A stretch of 46,209 bases of DNA from Aestuariivita sp. (GCA_026710045.1 JAPORU010000050.1:1-46209), one strand, 5' to 3'. Shown: positions 18,015 to 27,276, counted from the stretch's first letter. The notes: generated from the letters alone by a model not told the origin. Numbers and translations are program-made.

Positions 18015-18137
18015 GATCGCGTCTGCAATTGTGATATCGAGAGTAAAAAGAGACCGTCGTTTTAGGAGGTTAGCACGTAGGTGCGTCAGGATGCGCCATC
18101 ATGGGAAGCCGGGATTAATGGAAGGCGAGAGTGCGAG

Positions 18138-18209
18138 ATGAGCAGGATGAGTAAATTCTGGTTAACCCTTCTTATCGGTCTTATCGTCTATGCAATTTTG
18201 TTTGCTTGA
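18138..18209 (+). CDS. 23-residue single-span membrane peptide coupled to oxidoreductase
   Basis: The ATG at 18138 follows purine-rich GGCGAGAGTGCGAG. The peptide is MSRMSKFWLTLLIGLIVYAI followed by LFA: a short basic N-terminus, an aromatic belt residue and one membrane helix. Its TGA (18207-18209) overlaps the ATG of the FAD oxidoreductase in a TGATG, which suggests translational coupling and argues that the peptide is real. No family is recognised; small one-helix peptides of this kind often stabilise or anchor a partner. The overlap could be chance. Confidence 0.5.
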   Translation: MSRMSKFWLTLLIGLIVYAILFA

Positions 18210-19543
18210 TGAATGTGAGGCAACTGCCACGCGACCCTGGGCCGGCCGGCTGGAATTGCCTGCTACCGGATCCGGGACCGGCTTTAAGGTTAGAGGGTGT
18301 GCACAGTGCGGACTGGCTTGTTATCGGAGCCGGATTTGCGGGATTATCCGCCGCTCGAAGATTGTCTCAATTATGTCCGGGTGATCGTATCTCTATCCTG
18401 GAAGCGACGCGCGTTGGAGAGGGGCCGGCTGGCCGGAATTCAGGCTTCATGGTCGATCTGCCACATCATCTCACGTCTGAGAATTATGCGGGTGGCTTAA
18501 GCTCTGACAGAACGACCATTGAGGACAATCGTCGTGCGATCGACTTTGCCGCAGATATGGCGGAACAGTTCGAAATGTCGGCTGAGGCCTTTTCGAGGTG
18601 TGGCAAGATTAATGCTTCGGCCTCGGCGAGAGGTGACGCACAGAACCAAGCGTATGCGAAGCATCTGGCGCAATTGGATGAACCCTTTGAGCATCTGGAC
18701 GCGACGCAAATGCGCGCGTTGACAGGATCAAGCTATTACTCGAGCGGGTTGTTGTCGCCTGGTGCGGCCATCATTCAACCGGCAATATATGTACGATCGG
18801 TTGCGTCAGGACTGGTGCGGGAAGGTGTCACGATTTATGAGAACAGCCCTGTCCTCAAACTTCACAAGAAGGGTTCGCACTGGTTTGCCCAAACGCCACT
18901 GGGTCATGTCTCTTCACCAAAAGTGATCCTCGCAGTGAACGGGCACGTGAACAGTTTCGGATTTCTTCGCGGCCGTCTGTGTCATATCTTTACGTACGCG
19001 TCGATGACGTGTGCCATGACGGACGATCAAATTACACGGCTCGGCGGTGAGGCCCTATGGGGGGTCACTCCGGCGGATCCTTTAGGGACCTCCGTAAGGC
19101 GCATTTCGGGTACGGGCGGGGATCGTATCGTGATTCGAAATCAGTTTACCTTTGATCCTGCGATGGAGGTTTCGGATGCGCGTGTCGCTTCGGCAGGTCG
19201 TCGGCATGATAAGGCGTTTCGGGCCCGGTTTCCGATATTACGTGACCTGGCGATGGAATTTCGTTGGGGTGGCCGTCTCTGCATGAGCCTCAACAATGTT
19301 CAAGCGATCAGAGAATGGGAGGATGGATTGTTCGTGGCGTGTGTTCAAAACGGAATCGGAACGGTGAGGGGGACACTTGCCGGACTGCTTGCTGCGGAAC
19401 TCGCCGTAGGACAGACAAGCGACGCACTGTATCGCGCGTTGGATCATGACAAGCCGAAACGCTTACCACCCGCACCGTTCGCCAAGCTGGGTGCGAGTCT
19501 GCGCATTAAGTTCGGTGAGTGGCGCGCGGGTTCGGATCTTTGA
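18209..19543 (+). CDS. FAD-dependent amine/amino-acid oxidoreductase (DAO family)
   Basis: A 444-residue flavoprotein of the D-amino-acid oxidase (PF01266) group. The dinucleotide-binding motif VIGAGFAGLSAARRL is at about 39-52, followed by ILEA and GPAGRNSGFMVDLPHH, the second FAD contact block. C-terminal features are FRWGGRLCMSLNNVQ and the FAD-closing CVQNGIGTVRGTLAGLLAAEL. Relatives oxidise sarcosine, dimethylglycine, glutamyl-putrescine or D-amino acids. Upstream are an MttB-family methyltransferase (across the secreted-protein block) and a coupled membrane peptide. The downstream gene encodes an M29-like protein. Substrate unknown; an N-methylated amino acid is a reasonable inference from context. 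Confidence 0.85.
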   Translation: MNVRQLPRDPGPAGWNCLLPDPGPALRLEGVHSADWLVIGAGFAGLSAARRLSQLCPGDRISILEATRVGEGPAGRNSGFMVDLPHHLTSENYAGGLSSDRTTIEDNRRAIDFAADMAEQFEMSAEAFSRCGKINASASARGDAQNQAYAKHLAQLDEPFEHLDATQMRALTGSSYYSSGLLSPGAAIIQPAIYVRSVASGLVREGVTIYENSPVLKLHKKGSHWFAQTPLGHVSSPKVILAVNGHVNSFGFLRGRLCHIFTYASMTCAMTDDQITRLGGEALWGVTPADPLGTSVRRISGTGGDRIVIRNQFTFDPAMEVSDARVASAGRRHDKAFRARFPILRDLAMEFRWGGRLCMSLNNVQAIREWEDGLFVACVQNGIGTVRGTLAGLLAAELAVGQTSDALYRALDHDKPKRLPPAPFAKLGASLRIKFGEWRAGSDL

Positions 19544-19632
19544 CCGGGTTGGGAGTGTGTTTATGCGGTGGAGTCCATGGAATGTCGTGATCGGTCATGG
19601 GTATCAAGGTCCGGATGTAGGGAGTAATCAAC

Positions 19633-20745
19633 GTGTCAAACCCTAATCCAGAGCGATTGCGTCGCGCTGTTTGCAATCTCGTATTCAATTGTGCGGGTTG
19701 CAACGTCGGCGATCGCCTCCTGATTGTGCGCGAGACCGAGAATGACGGGTATTATGAACCGGAACTCGCCTTGTCCGTTGCCGACATGGCTCAAGATATC
19801 GGGCTGGTGGTACGGATTTACGAAGTTCCGTTCCAACCGAAGGTCTGTGATTTGGACGCACAACTGGCGGACGCGATTGCGGTTTCGGATTGTACCATTT
19901 TTTTTGCGCGTATTGGTGATCAGATACGGTTTCGCAAGAACGGCTGTATCGGCCGACAGGTTATCAGCTATGCGCTTGACCGTGACATGTTTACCTCGTC
20001 CTTTGGAACGGTCGCTTACGAGGCATTTGATACCCTGAAGAATCGGATCGATGATGCATTTCGTGAAGCCCGGGTGGTGCGAGTCTGCTGTCCAAGCGGG
20101 ACGGATTTCACGTGCGATGGGCGTCGAGAAATAAGGGTTGAGGAGGACGTGGCACTCAAGCGCTTCCCCATCTCGATTTTTGCACCGATCCATGCTTCGG
20201 CGTTCAAGGGACGGATTGCACAAAATGGATTTTTGACGGGGACGGGTTCCAATTACTATCATCCCTACACCTGTCCTCTCGAGGAGACATTATTGGTCGA
20301 ATTTGACGGCTACAGAATCATTGGATTTGATGGCGTGCAAAGGGATCGGATTGCGGCGAAGGATCACTTTGAATTTGTCGGAAATACGCTCGGCATTGAT
20401 CCGTTTTTTATTCATTCCTGGCATGCCGGGATTCATCCCGGGTGTAAGTATTCCCAACGACCTTCCGAGAGCTTTGAACGGTGGAGTGGTGGGGCTTTTG
20501 GTAATCCGCGGCTTTTGCATTTTCATACGTGCGGTGATTATCCGCCCGGAGAGATATCGTTGAATATTCTGGATGCAACGGTTTACATTGATGATGTTGC
20601 GGTATGGCAACACGGAACATTGATTCCGGATCGATTGATTGGCGGTCACGAAATCTTGGAGTCGTATCCTGTTATGCGGACATTGTTTGAAAGCCCGTGT
20701 CTGTCGGTTGGTCAGAATTCGGACAATAAATTGAGCTACGATTGA
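19633..20745 (+). CDS. Aminopeptidase-T (M29)-like protein of unknown function
   Basis: A 370-residue protein starting at GTG 19633 behind GGGAG. The N-terminal block (LVFNCAGCNVGDRLLIV, then a Gly-poor helix and VVRIYEV) matches the layout of M29 aminopeptidases (AmpS/AmpT). The C-terminal part has DPFFIHSWHAGIHPGC, FHTCGDYPPGEIS and a closing beta region around DDVAVWQHGTL, where M29 enzymes place metal ligands. I cannot align the metal residues with certainty, so peptidase activity is not claimed. It lies 89 bases after the oxidoreductase and 92 before hutH on the same strand, suggesting a shared catabolic role. Confidence 0.6.
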   Translation: MSNPNPERLRRAVCNLVFNCAGCNVGDRLLIVRETENDGYYEPELALSVADMAQDIGLVVRIYEVPFQPKVCDLDAQLADAIAVSDCTIFFARIGDQIRFRKNGCIGRQVISYALDRDMFTSSFGTVAYEAFDTLKNRIDDAFREARVVRVCCPSGTDFTCDGRREIRVEEDVALKRFPISIFAPIHASAFKGRIAQNGFLTGTGSNYYHPYTCPLEETLLVEFDGYRIIGFDGVQRDRIAAKDHFEFVGNTLGIDPFFIHSWHAGIHPGCKYSQRPSESFERWSGGAFGNPRLLHFHTCGDYPPGEISLNILDATVYIDDVAVWQHGTLIPDRLIGGHEILESYPVMRTLFESPCLSVGQNSDNKLSYD

Positions 20746-20837
20746 CCGGACACAGCTGTGAATGCGATAAGTGTCTCGCACGCGCCGACCGTCGTTGCAC
20801 CTGACCGTGTACCGGCTTCAGAGATTGATGAGGAAGG

Positions 20838-22379
20838 TTGTTGACGTCTTTAGTTCTTGATCCCGGAAACGTTACACTTGCTCAACTCGCACATGTTCAG
20901 CAGCGTAAATTTTCGTTCACTCTGGCGCGTTCCTGTAAATCCGCCGTAGAGCGTGCCGCGACTGTTGTGAAGCGGCACGCGATGGGAGAGTCGCCGGTTT
21001 ACGGAGTCAACACAGGATTTGGAAAACTTGCGAGCATCAAAATTGCTCCGGAGGATACATCGACTCTGCAACGCAACCTGATTTTATCCCATTGCTGCGG
21101 TGTCGGTGACCCGGTGACCCGACTTGAGGCGCGATTTGTCATGCTGCTCAAGCTGATCTCGCTGTGTCGCGGAGCATCGGGTGTTCGATGGTCATTGATT
21201 GAACTGCTCCTGGATATGCTCGATAGAGGGGTTACGCCTGTCATTCCATCTCAAGGTTCGGTTGGGGCGTCCGGGGATCTGGCGCCCTTGGCACATTTGA
21301 CCGCAGTGATTATTGGTGAGGGAGAAGCCGAATACCAAGACTCCGTTATTCCGGGAGGGCAGGCGCTTCTCAAGGCGGGTTTGGCTCCGATATCGCTTGG
21401 CCCGAAAGAGGGTCTGGCGTTTGTCAATGGAACACAGTTCTCGACAGCGTTTGCAATCTTGGGTCTGTTTGAAGCGTGGCGAGCGGTGCAGTCTGCGCTC
21501 GTGATCTCGGCTATGACAACCGATGCCATTATGGGATCTACAGCGCCTTTACAGCCTGAGATACATGCGCTGCGAGGGCATCGTGGGTCGATTGAGGCGG
21601 CACAAGCAATGCGCGCTTTGTTGGCTGGATCGGAAATTCGTGAGAGTCATCGGGACAATGATACACGGGTGCAAGATCCTTATTGTATTCGTTGCCAGCC
21701 ACAAGTGACGGGAGCGGCCATGGACGTATTGCGTCAAGCGGCTTATACATTGGAAATTGAGGCAAATGCCGCGACCGATAATCCTTTGGTGCTTGCCGAT
21801 TCAGATCGAATTGTTTCCGGTGGGAACTTTCATGCAGAGCCGGTGGGTTTTGCGGCGGACATGATCGCTCTCGCGATTTCAGAAATTGGTTCAATTGCGC
21901 AAAGGCGGGTCGCGTTGATGGTTGATCCGACTTTATCGTTCGATCTTCCACCTTTCCTGACACCGGAACCGGGCTTGAATTCAGGTTTGATGATCGCGGA
22001 GGTAACCACGGCGGCTCTCATGTCGGAGAATAAGCATCTAGCCAATCCGTGTGTGACCGACTCAACGCCGACCTCGGCTAATCAGGAAGATCACGTTTCC
22101 ATGGCTTCTCATGCCGCGCTGAGATTAAAGAAAATGTTGACGAATTTGCATCATATTCTGGGCATTGAATTGCTTTGTGCAGCCCAAGGTATCGAGTTTC
22201 GTCGACCATTACGGACAAGTGCACCGATCTCCGCCATATTGGATCAGTTGCGCCAGCGCGTTCCGTGTCTGAGGGAAGATCGTTACCTTGCGTCGGACAT
22301 ATCCGTTGCGAGCGATATGGTTTCCTCTGGCGCAGTTTTCGAAGCGGCTGGAGTGTCGATGCCCGAGTTGTCTGATTAA
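20838..22379 (+). CDS. hutH: Histidine ammonia-lyase (MIO enzyme)
   Basis: A 513-residue member of the HAL/PAL family. The Ala-Ser-Gly triad that cyclises to the MIO electrophile is at 144-146 in [15 protein letters not shown]. Other HAL residues are present: Tyr in [11 protein letters not shown], His in [11 protein letters not shown], Asn in FVNGTQ, the [16 protein letters not shown] block, [14 protein letters not shown] and the Glu of [11 protein letters not shown]. The expected reaction is histidine to urocanate plus ammonia. The start appears to be TTG at 20838 or 20841, after AGGAAGG. Urocanase and imidazolonepropionase genes are absent nearby although HutG is encoded downstream, so the substrate could be a histidine derivative. 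Confidence 0.93.
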   Translation: MLTSLVLDPGNVTLAQLAHVQQRKFSFTLARSCKSAVERAATVVKRHAMGESPVYGVNTGFGKLASIKIAPEDTSTLQRNLILSHCCGVGDPVTRLEARFVMLLKLISLCRGASGVRWSLIELLLDMLDRGVTPVIPSQGSVGASGDLAPLAHLTAVIIGEGEAEYQDSVIPGGQALLKAGLAPISLGPKEGLAFVNGTQFSTAFAILGLFEAWRAVQSALVISAMTTDAIMGSTAPLQPEIHALRGHRGSIEAAQAMRALLAGSEIRESHRDNDTRVQDPYCIRCQPQVTGAAMDVLRQAAYTLEIEANAATDNPLVLADSDRIVSGGNFHAEPVGFAADMIALAISEIGSIAQRRVALMVDPTLSFDLPPFLTPEPGLNSGLMIAEVTTAALMSENKHLANPCVTDSTPTSANQEDHVSMASHAALRLKKMLTNLHHILGIELLCAAQGIEFRRPLRTSAPISAILDQLRQRVPCLREDRYLASDISVASDMVSSGAVFEAAGVSMPELSD

Positions 22380-22673
22380 CATGTATCGTTCCTAAATGAG
22401 GAGCAATGAGCGGATATCGGTATATGTTGACTTGTCTGTTGGCGCTGTTTCGTCTAACGGACAACGTCTGAGTATGAGTACCAGACATTCTTTGGAACAG
22501 AGCGACGTTGGGTCGTATGGAGTCAGTTCTTGAAAGATGACGGGGCGCGTTCAATGACAAGACTGATTGTGTTGTAAAGGAATCACCTTTGAATTGGATC
22601 ACGTATTTTTACTGTGCAATATGTGTTTCCACCAAATTGAGTAGGTGCCGGAACCACTTCGGTTGGAGAGATC

Positions 22674-23738
22674 ATGTATTTGCGTAACTGCTGGTATGTC
22701 GCGGGATGGAGTTGCGATTACGGGCAACGTCTCAAGGCACAGCGACTACTGGGTCAGTCCATCGTGTTTTATCGTTGTGAGGACGGAAATCCTGTGGCAC
22801 TCGAAGATGCGTGTCCCCATCGAAAGTTACCCCTATCGATGGGAAAGCTAACGGGTGATCACGTTGTTTGCGGTTATCATGGTCTGACATTTGATTCGAC
22901 AGGAGCCTGTGTGGATAGTCCAACGCAACGTGGGATGACTCCGAGGCGGGCGGTAGTGCGTTCGTATCCCGTTGTTGATCGCTATCGGTTGCTTTGGATC
23001 TGGATGGGGGACACCGAGAAAGCCAACCCTGATGAGATTTTTGAGATACAGAACTTCGATCATCCGGATTGGGGTTGCACCGACGGAGGGCAACTGCCGA
23101 TTGAATGCAATTACCTTTGGGTTTGTGATAATCTCCTGGATCCCAGTCATGTTGCCTGGGTACACGTCAACTCGTTTGCGGGCGGCGGCACCGAGAATGA
23201 ACCGTTGAATGTGAAAAAAACAGAGCAGGGTGTTGTGGTGTCACGCTGGATAAAGGATCAACCACCATCACCCTACTACAAAGATCTGGTAAAATTTGAC
23301 GGTCATTGCGACCGACTTCAGCATTATGAAATGTGTTTTCCTGCAATTGCTGTGAATAAATCTGTCTATATGCCGGCGGGTACCGGCGGGTATGACAAGC
23401 CGTATTCAAAGGAGACCTACATTAATATATCTTATAATTTCATGACCCCGATCCACGAGAGTTCTACCCAATATATTTGGTTTCAGCACCGGAATACAGA
23501 TTCACATGACAAAGCGACCTCCAGGAGAATGAATGAGGGCGCACGTGCGGCCTTTCTTGAAGATAAGGCGGTCCTGGAGGCTGTACAAAAGGGTATGAGC
23601 GAAATGGTTACTCCTAATATCGATATGGGGTTGGACGCAGGCGCAAAGATGTTCCGATCTCAGCTTAGCCAAAAGATTGAATTGGAGATGCAGGCAGATT
23701 CCCCGATGGAACGTGGTCCATGTCGGGTCGACGTATGA
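22674..23738 (+). CDS. Rieske non-heme iron oxygenase (VanA-type demethylase family)
   Basis: A 354-residue oxygenase component. The Rieske [2Fe-2S] ligands are Cys47 and His49 (CPHR) and Cys66 and His69 (CGYH). The mononuclear iron site is in DNLLDPSHVAWVH, with His159 and His164 as ligands. The opening YLRNCWYVAGWS is typical of the vanillate O-demethylase group, whose members remove O- or N-methyl groups using NAD(P)H through a separate reductase. No reductase/ferredoxin gene lies in the window. Neighbours (hutH, hutG, FAD oxidoreductase) favour a nitrogen compound. The ATG follows GGAGAG at 22667-22672 (cggttGGAGAGatcatg region). Substrate unknown. Confidence 0.88.
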   Translation: MYLRNCWYVAGWSCDYGQRLKAQRLLGQSIVFYRCEDGNPVALEDACPHRKLPLSMGKLTGDHVVCGYHGLTFDSTGACVDSPTQRGMTPRRAVVRSYPVVDRYRLLWIWMGDTEKANPDEIFEIQNFDHPDWGCTDGGQLPIECNYLWVCDNLLDPSHVAWVHVNSFAGGGTENEPLNVKKTEQGVVVSRWIKDQPPSPYYKDLVKFDGHCDRLQHYEMCFPAIAVNKSVYMPAGTGGYDKPYSKETYINISYNFMTPIHESSTQYIWFQHRNTDSHDKATSRRMNEGARAAFLEDKAVLEAVQKGMSEMVTPNIDMGLDAGAKMFRSQLSQKIELEMQADSPMERGPCRVDV

Positions 23739-23945
23739 TACGAGAGACAGACGGACCAAGGACGATATCTTAATGACGTGTGTCTTGGTAAACCCGATCA
23801 ACAGCTCAATGAGATGTTTTGTGCTCGGAAGTGCAATATGGGGTCACTTGAGTGGATCAGAGATGCACCTCGGTCAGTGTTAAGTGGGTGATCACATTTA
23901 TGCGGTTGCGTAATTCTTGGTTTCCATGAGGACGGGACAATTCAA

Positions 23946-24737
23946 GTGCAGACACCGATCGTCGTTGAAAGACATGATAGTCCGATCCTGCTGGGTTTCC
24001 CTCATGACGGGACCTATGTACCACCTGAGATAGAAGTGGATCTGAATATATGTGGAAAGAAACGTGAAGACACAGATTGGCATATCTACAAACTGTATTC
24101 GGGTCTCTTTCCAGAGATGACGTCAGTCAGAACCCGGATCCATCGTTATGTCATTGACGTCAATCGTGATCCAAGAGATATATCCCTCTATCCGGATCAG
24201 AATACAACATCCTTGGTTCCGCTTACAAATTTTGACGGTGAAGATATCTGGAAAACGCAACCGTCTGCTTTGGAAATTGAGCACCGTGTGACGAAATATT
24301 ATCAGCCGTATCACACGGCAGTTGAATTTGAGATTCAGCGGATAAAGAACATTCACGGCTTTGCAATTTTCTGGGATTGTCATTCGATCCGCTCCCGCAT
24401 TCCTTTTCTCTTCGATGGAACTTTGCCGGACTTCAATATCGGAACAGACTCCGGAGCAAGCTGTGCTTCGGAACTCGAATCGCGCGTGACGGAACAATGT
24501 TGTTCAGCGAGGGACTATAGCACGGTCCTCAATGGTCGATTTAAAGGAGGCTGGTGCACCCGACACTTCGGGCGGCCGAAAGACGGGATTCATGCCCTTC
24601 AAATGGAGGTGGCGCAATCCACGTATTTGCATTCTGAAACGGCACCTTGGGTTTATGACAAGACAAAAGCACGCAAATTACGTTCGCATCTCAAGACCCT
24701 TCTTGAACTCTTGGCGGACTGGCATCCAATTGGGTAA
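23946..24737 (+). CDS. hutG: N-formylglutamate amidohydrolase family protein
   Basis: A 263-residue zinc amidohydrolase of the FGase family; HutG releases formate and glutamate from N-formylglutamate in one branch of histidine degradation. The family pattern is clear: GFPHDGTYVPPEI, EDTDWH, RTRIHRYVIDVNRDP, FWDCHSIRSRIP, LNGRFKGGWCTRHFGRP and HALQMEVAQSTYL. The start is GTG at 23946. It follows hutH and the Rieske gene on the same strand, so a pathway ending in glutamate fits, but the middle hut enzymes are missing here. Related amidohydrolases act on other N-acyl amino acids. Confidence 0.88.
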   Translation: MQTPIVVERHDSPILLGFPHDGTYVPPEIEVDLNICGKKREDTDWHIYKLYSGLFPEMTSVRTRIHRYVIDVNRDPRDISLYPDQNTTSLVPLTNFDGEDIWKTQPSALEIEHRVTKYYQPYHTAVEFEIQRIKNIHGFAIFWDCHSIRSRIPFLFDGTLPDFNIGTDSGASCASELESRVTEQCCSARDYSTVLNGRFKGGWCTRHFGRPKDGIHALQMEVAQSTYLHSETAPWVYDKTKARKLRSHLKTLLELLADWHPIG

Positions 24738-24934
24738 AAGACTTTGAGCGTCAAAATTCAACAGGATATATGAAGGGTGATATCGGTTGGAGTGTGTTGT
24801 GCGATTAAATGGCTGTGTCACGTTTCAGTCATTTTTGTTCAAGTCCCTTTAAAAAGTTGTTTCAGATGTTCGTTTATCCTTATTTTCAAACAAGCCTTCG
24901 CTATGTTCTTTCCTTTGTCATGATGGAGACCTAA

Positions 24935-26410
24935 ATGCCTGACAAACGTACAAATCTTCAATCTCTCCTGAGAGATTCCAGTCTTCTTGAGGGTCGCGCC
25001 TACATTGATGGCAATTGGGTTGAGGGAATGAATGGCACGTTTTCGGTTGTTAATCCTGCACGCGGGGATGTGATTGCCGATGTCGCTGACCTTTCGCGCG
25101 AACAAGTGGGCGATGCCGTTAAACAAGCAGATGTGGCTCAGAAGGAGTGGGCTGACTGGACCGGCAAGGAACGTTCCATTGTATTACGAAAATGGTTTCA
25201 GGAGATAATGGAGAATGCCGATGATCTCGCCATTATTCTGACCGCGGAACAGGGAAAGCCACAGGTGGAAGCGAAAGGAGAGATACTCTATGGCGCCTCC
25301 TTCATTGAGTTTTTCGGTGAGGAAGCGAAACGGGTCTACGGAGAGATCATTCCCGGTCATCAACGCGACAAGCGCATTCATGTTTTGAAACAACCGATTG
25401 GCGTTGTTGCGACGATAACGCCTTGGAACTTTCCGAATGCCATGATTACACGAAAAATCGGACCGGCGCTGGCTTCGGGATGCACAGTTGTTGCCAGACC
25501 GGCGGCAGAAACACCGCTGAGCGCCACCGCACTCGCTGTACTGGCAGAACGTGCAGGGCTCCCAAAGGGTGTTCTCAATATTCTTACATCTTCAAATTCC
25601 TCCGATGTCGGCAAGGAATTCTGTACAAACCCTGTGGTGCGTAAGCTGTCATTTACGGGTTCGACCGAGGTTGGGCGTCTTCTCTTGCGTCAAGCCTCGG
25701 ACAACGTTCTGAAGTGCTCAATGGAACTCGGCGGGAACGCACCCTTCATTGTGTTTGAGGACGCGGATTTGGACGCCGCCGTCGAGGGTGCCATGATTTG
25801 CAAGTTTCGTAACAACGGACAAACGTGCGTTTGTGCAAATCGTATCTATGTGCACGAAAACATCTACGATCAATTTGCCGAAAAAATGAAATGTGCCGTC
25901 GAAAAATTGACGGTCGGCGATGGCCTGGCGGACAGGATTACGATCGGGCCGCTGATCAATCACGATGCGGTTGATAAAGTGTTGGAACACTTAGGGGATG
26001 TCGAGACAAAGGGTGGTACAGTACTGACGGGCGGACAGCGCCATTCAATGGGCGGTAACTATTTTGAACCGACGGTTGTCACGGACGTAACACACGATAT
26101 GCAGATCGCACATGAGGAGACCTTTGGTCCCGTCGCTCCACTGTTTAAGTTTCAGCACGAACAAGATGTCATTGATAGGGCAAATAATACGGTATTCGGA
26201 TTGGCAGCCTATTTCTACGCACGGGATAACGCACGTATTCATAGAGTTTCTGAAGCTCTCGAATATGGAATTGTTGGCGTAAATACGGGAATCATTTCAA
26301 CGGAGGTGGCGCCCTTTGGCGGCATAAAGCAGTCCGGGCTTGGCCGCGAGGGCAGTTGGCATGGAATGGAAGATTATCTTGAATTGAAGTATATTTGTCT
26401 TTCCATCTAA
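24935..26410 (+). CDS. gabD: Succinate-semialdehyde dehydrogenase-like aldehyde dehydrogenase
   Basis: A 491-residue NAD(P)-dependent aldehyde dehydrogenase. Catalytic features are TPWNFPNAM (about 162-170), the FTGSTEVG coenzyme loop, Glu265 in MELGGNAP and Cys298 in NNGQTCVCANR. The CVC pair matches the redox-switch disulfide known in some succinate-semialdehyde dehydrogenases. The C-terminal signature GIISTEVAPFGGIKQSGLGREG is that of the GabD group. The usual Lys of VVxKP is Arg (VVARP), seen in other members. The substrate could also be glutarate semialdehyde. It is the last plus-strand gene of the catabolic stretch, after hutG. Confidence 0.85.
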   Translation: MPDKRTNLQSLLRDSSLLEGRAYIDGNWVEGMNGTFSVVNPARGDVIADVADLSREQVGDAVKQADVAQKEWADWTGKERSIVLRKWFQEIMENADDLAIILTAEQGKPQVEAKGEILYGASFIEFFGEEAKRVYGEIIPGHQRDKRIHVLKQPIGVVATITPWNFPNAMITRKIGPALASGCTVVARPAAETPLSATALAVLAERAGLPKGVLNILTSSNSSDVGKEFCTNPVVRKLSFTGSTEVGRLLLRQASDNVLKCSMELGGNAPFIVFEDADLDAAVEGAMICKFRNNGQTCVCANRIYVHENIYDQFAEKMKCAVEKLTVGDGLADRITIGPLINHDAVDKVLEHLGDVETKGGTVLTGGQRHSMGGNYFEPTVVTDVTHDMQIAHEETFGPVAPLFKFQHEQDVIDRANNTVFGLAAYFYARDNARIHRVSEALEYGIVGVNTGIISTEVAPFGGIKQSGLGREGSWHGMEDYLELKYICLSI

Positions 26411-26636
26411 TTGTCCATGATGGTTCGATGGTTTGAAGACGTCTCTTTGCAAGGCTTTGTGGTGAGATTGCCGTTACATGTACCACGCACGATGCAATAG
26501 GGAACTGTAAAGTGTAGGGTGGCTGGGTCTGTCACTTATTGCGGATTTTCGGGGGAATTTTGAAACCCGGTCAGCCTTGCGATACATCGTCATGATCGAT
26601 GTAAGACGATCAGCATAGGGATTGCATCGGATTGTC

Positions 26637-26672
26637 TCCAACGATCTGGGAAAATCATCCCAGACCGTTGGA
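26637..26672. terminator. Strong stem-loop between convergent gabD and hsp20
   Basis: Arms 26637-26651 and 26658-26672 pair over 15 positions with one A-C mismatch, around a six-base loop. It lies between two convergent genes, 24 bases beyond the hsp20 stop, as a bidirectional terminator would. There is no clear U-tract on either side. A smaller 7-bp hairpin (TACATCG/CGATGTA) is near 26583-26603. Confidence 0.55.
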
Positions 26673-26695
26673 AACGCGCGACACGTGTCCTTAGC

Positions 26696-27145
26696 TTAGT
26701 TGCTTTCAAGTGCCTTGTTGGCGCTGCCCGCAATAGCAATTTTACGTGGTTTCAGAGCTTCTGGAATTTCGCGCTTCAGATCAACGTGCAGCATTCCATC
26801 CGCGTGATGAGCGGCCGATACATGCACATGATCAGCAAGATGGAACTTACGCTCGAAAGCGCGCGTTGCGATACCACGATGCAAGTAAACTCTTTCGCCA
26901 TCATCATCAGATTTGCTGCCCGAAATGATCAGGAGATTTTCTCTCACTTCGACCGATAAATCTGTTTCGGAGAAGCCGGCGGCGGCAACAGAAATGCGGT
27001 ACGTGTCATCCGCACTCTTCTCAATGTTATAGGGTGGGTAACTTGACTGGCTGACGTCATTTGTCAGTACCCGGTCCATCAGATCGGTAATGGGATCAAA
27101 ACCAACCGTGGCTCTCAGTAAAGGTGAAAAATCAAGTGTACGCAT
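26696..27145 (-). CDS. Hsp20/alpha-crystallin family small heat-shock protein
   Basis: A 149-residue holdase chaperone that binds unfolding proteins in the cytosol. The alpha-crystallin domain spans about 38-130, with YRISVAAAGFSETDLSVEVRENLLIISG, YLHRGIATRAFERKFHLAD and the GMLHVDL strand. A C-terminal I-x-I motif (KIAIAG) is present, which docks into neighbouring subunits. The N-terminus SPLLRATVGFDPITDLMD is like IbpA types. A sigma-32-like promoter and a hairpin in the leader lie upstream, consistent with heat-shock control. Shine-Dalgarno AGAGGA precedes the ATG. Confidence 0.93.
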   Translation of the reverse strand: MRTLDFSPLLRATVGFDPITDLMDRVLTNDVSQSSYPPYNIEKSADDTYRISVAAAGFSETDLSVEVRENLLIISGSKSDDDGERVYLHRGIATRAFERKFHLADHVHVSAAHHADGMLHVDLKREIPEALKPRKIAIAGSANKALESN

Positions 27146-27181
27146 TGTTATATCCTCTTCTTGAGCGATTTAAGATACGAT

Positions 27182-27203
27182 GGCCTCCCATGAGGGACGG
27201 GCC
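27182..27203 (-). other. Leader hairpin of hsp20 mRNA
   Basis: GGCC-TCCC pairs with GGGA-GGCC (two bulged bases) around a four-base loop. The word GATTTAAG occurs on both sides of it. It lies in the leader between the predicted promoter and the start codon. An RNA thermometer would be typical for this gene class, but this stem does not cover the Shine-Dalgarno, so the role is open. Confidence 0.3.
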
Positions 27204-27247
27204 GATGATTTAAGTGTTGGACCTGAATTCAGCGTCCGACCGAGTAT

Positions 27248-27276
27248 AGATGGGGTCGCAACCGGGGTTCTGCAAC
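27248..27276 (-). promoter_or_regulatory. Sigma-32 (RpoH)-like heat-shock promoter
   Basis: On the minus strand CCCCATCT (27248-27255) matches the sigma-32 -10 consensus CCCCATnT exactly. GTTGCAG (27270-27276) at a 14-base spacing resembles the -35 CTTGAAA in part. The predicted transcript starts about 95 bases before the hsp20 ATG. Confidence 0.6.
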
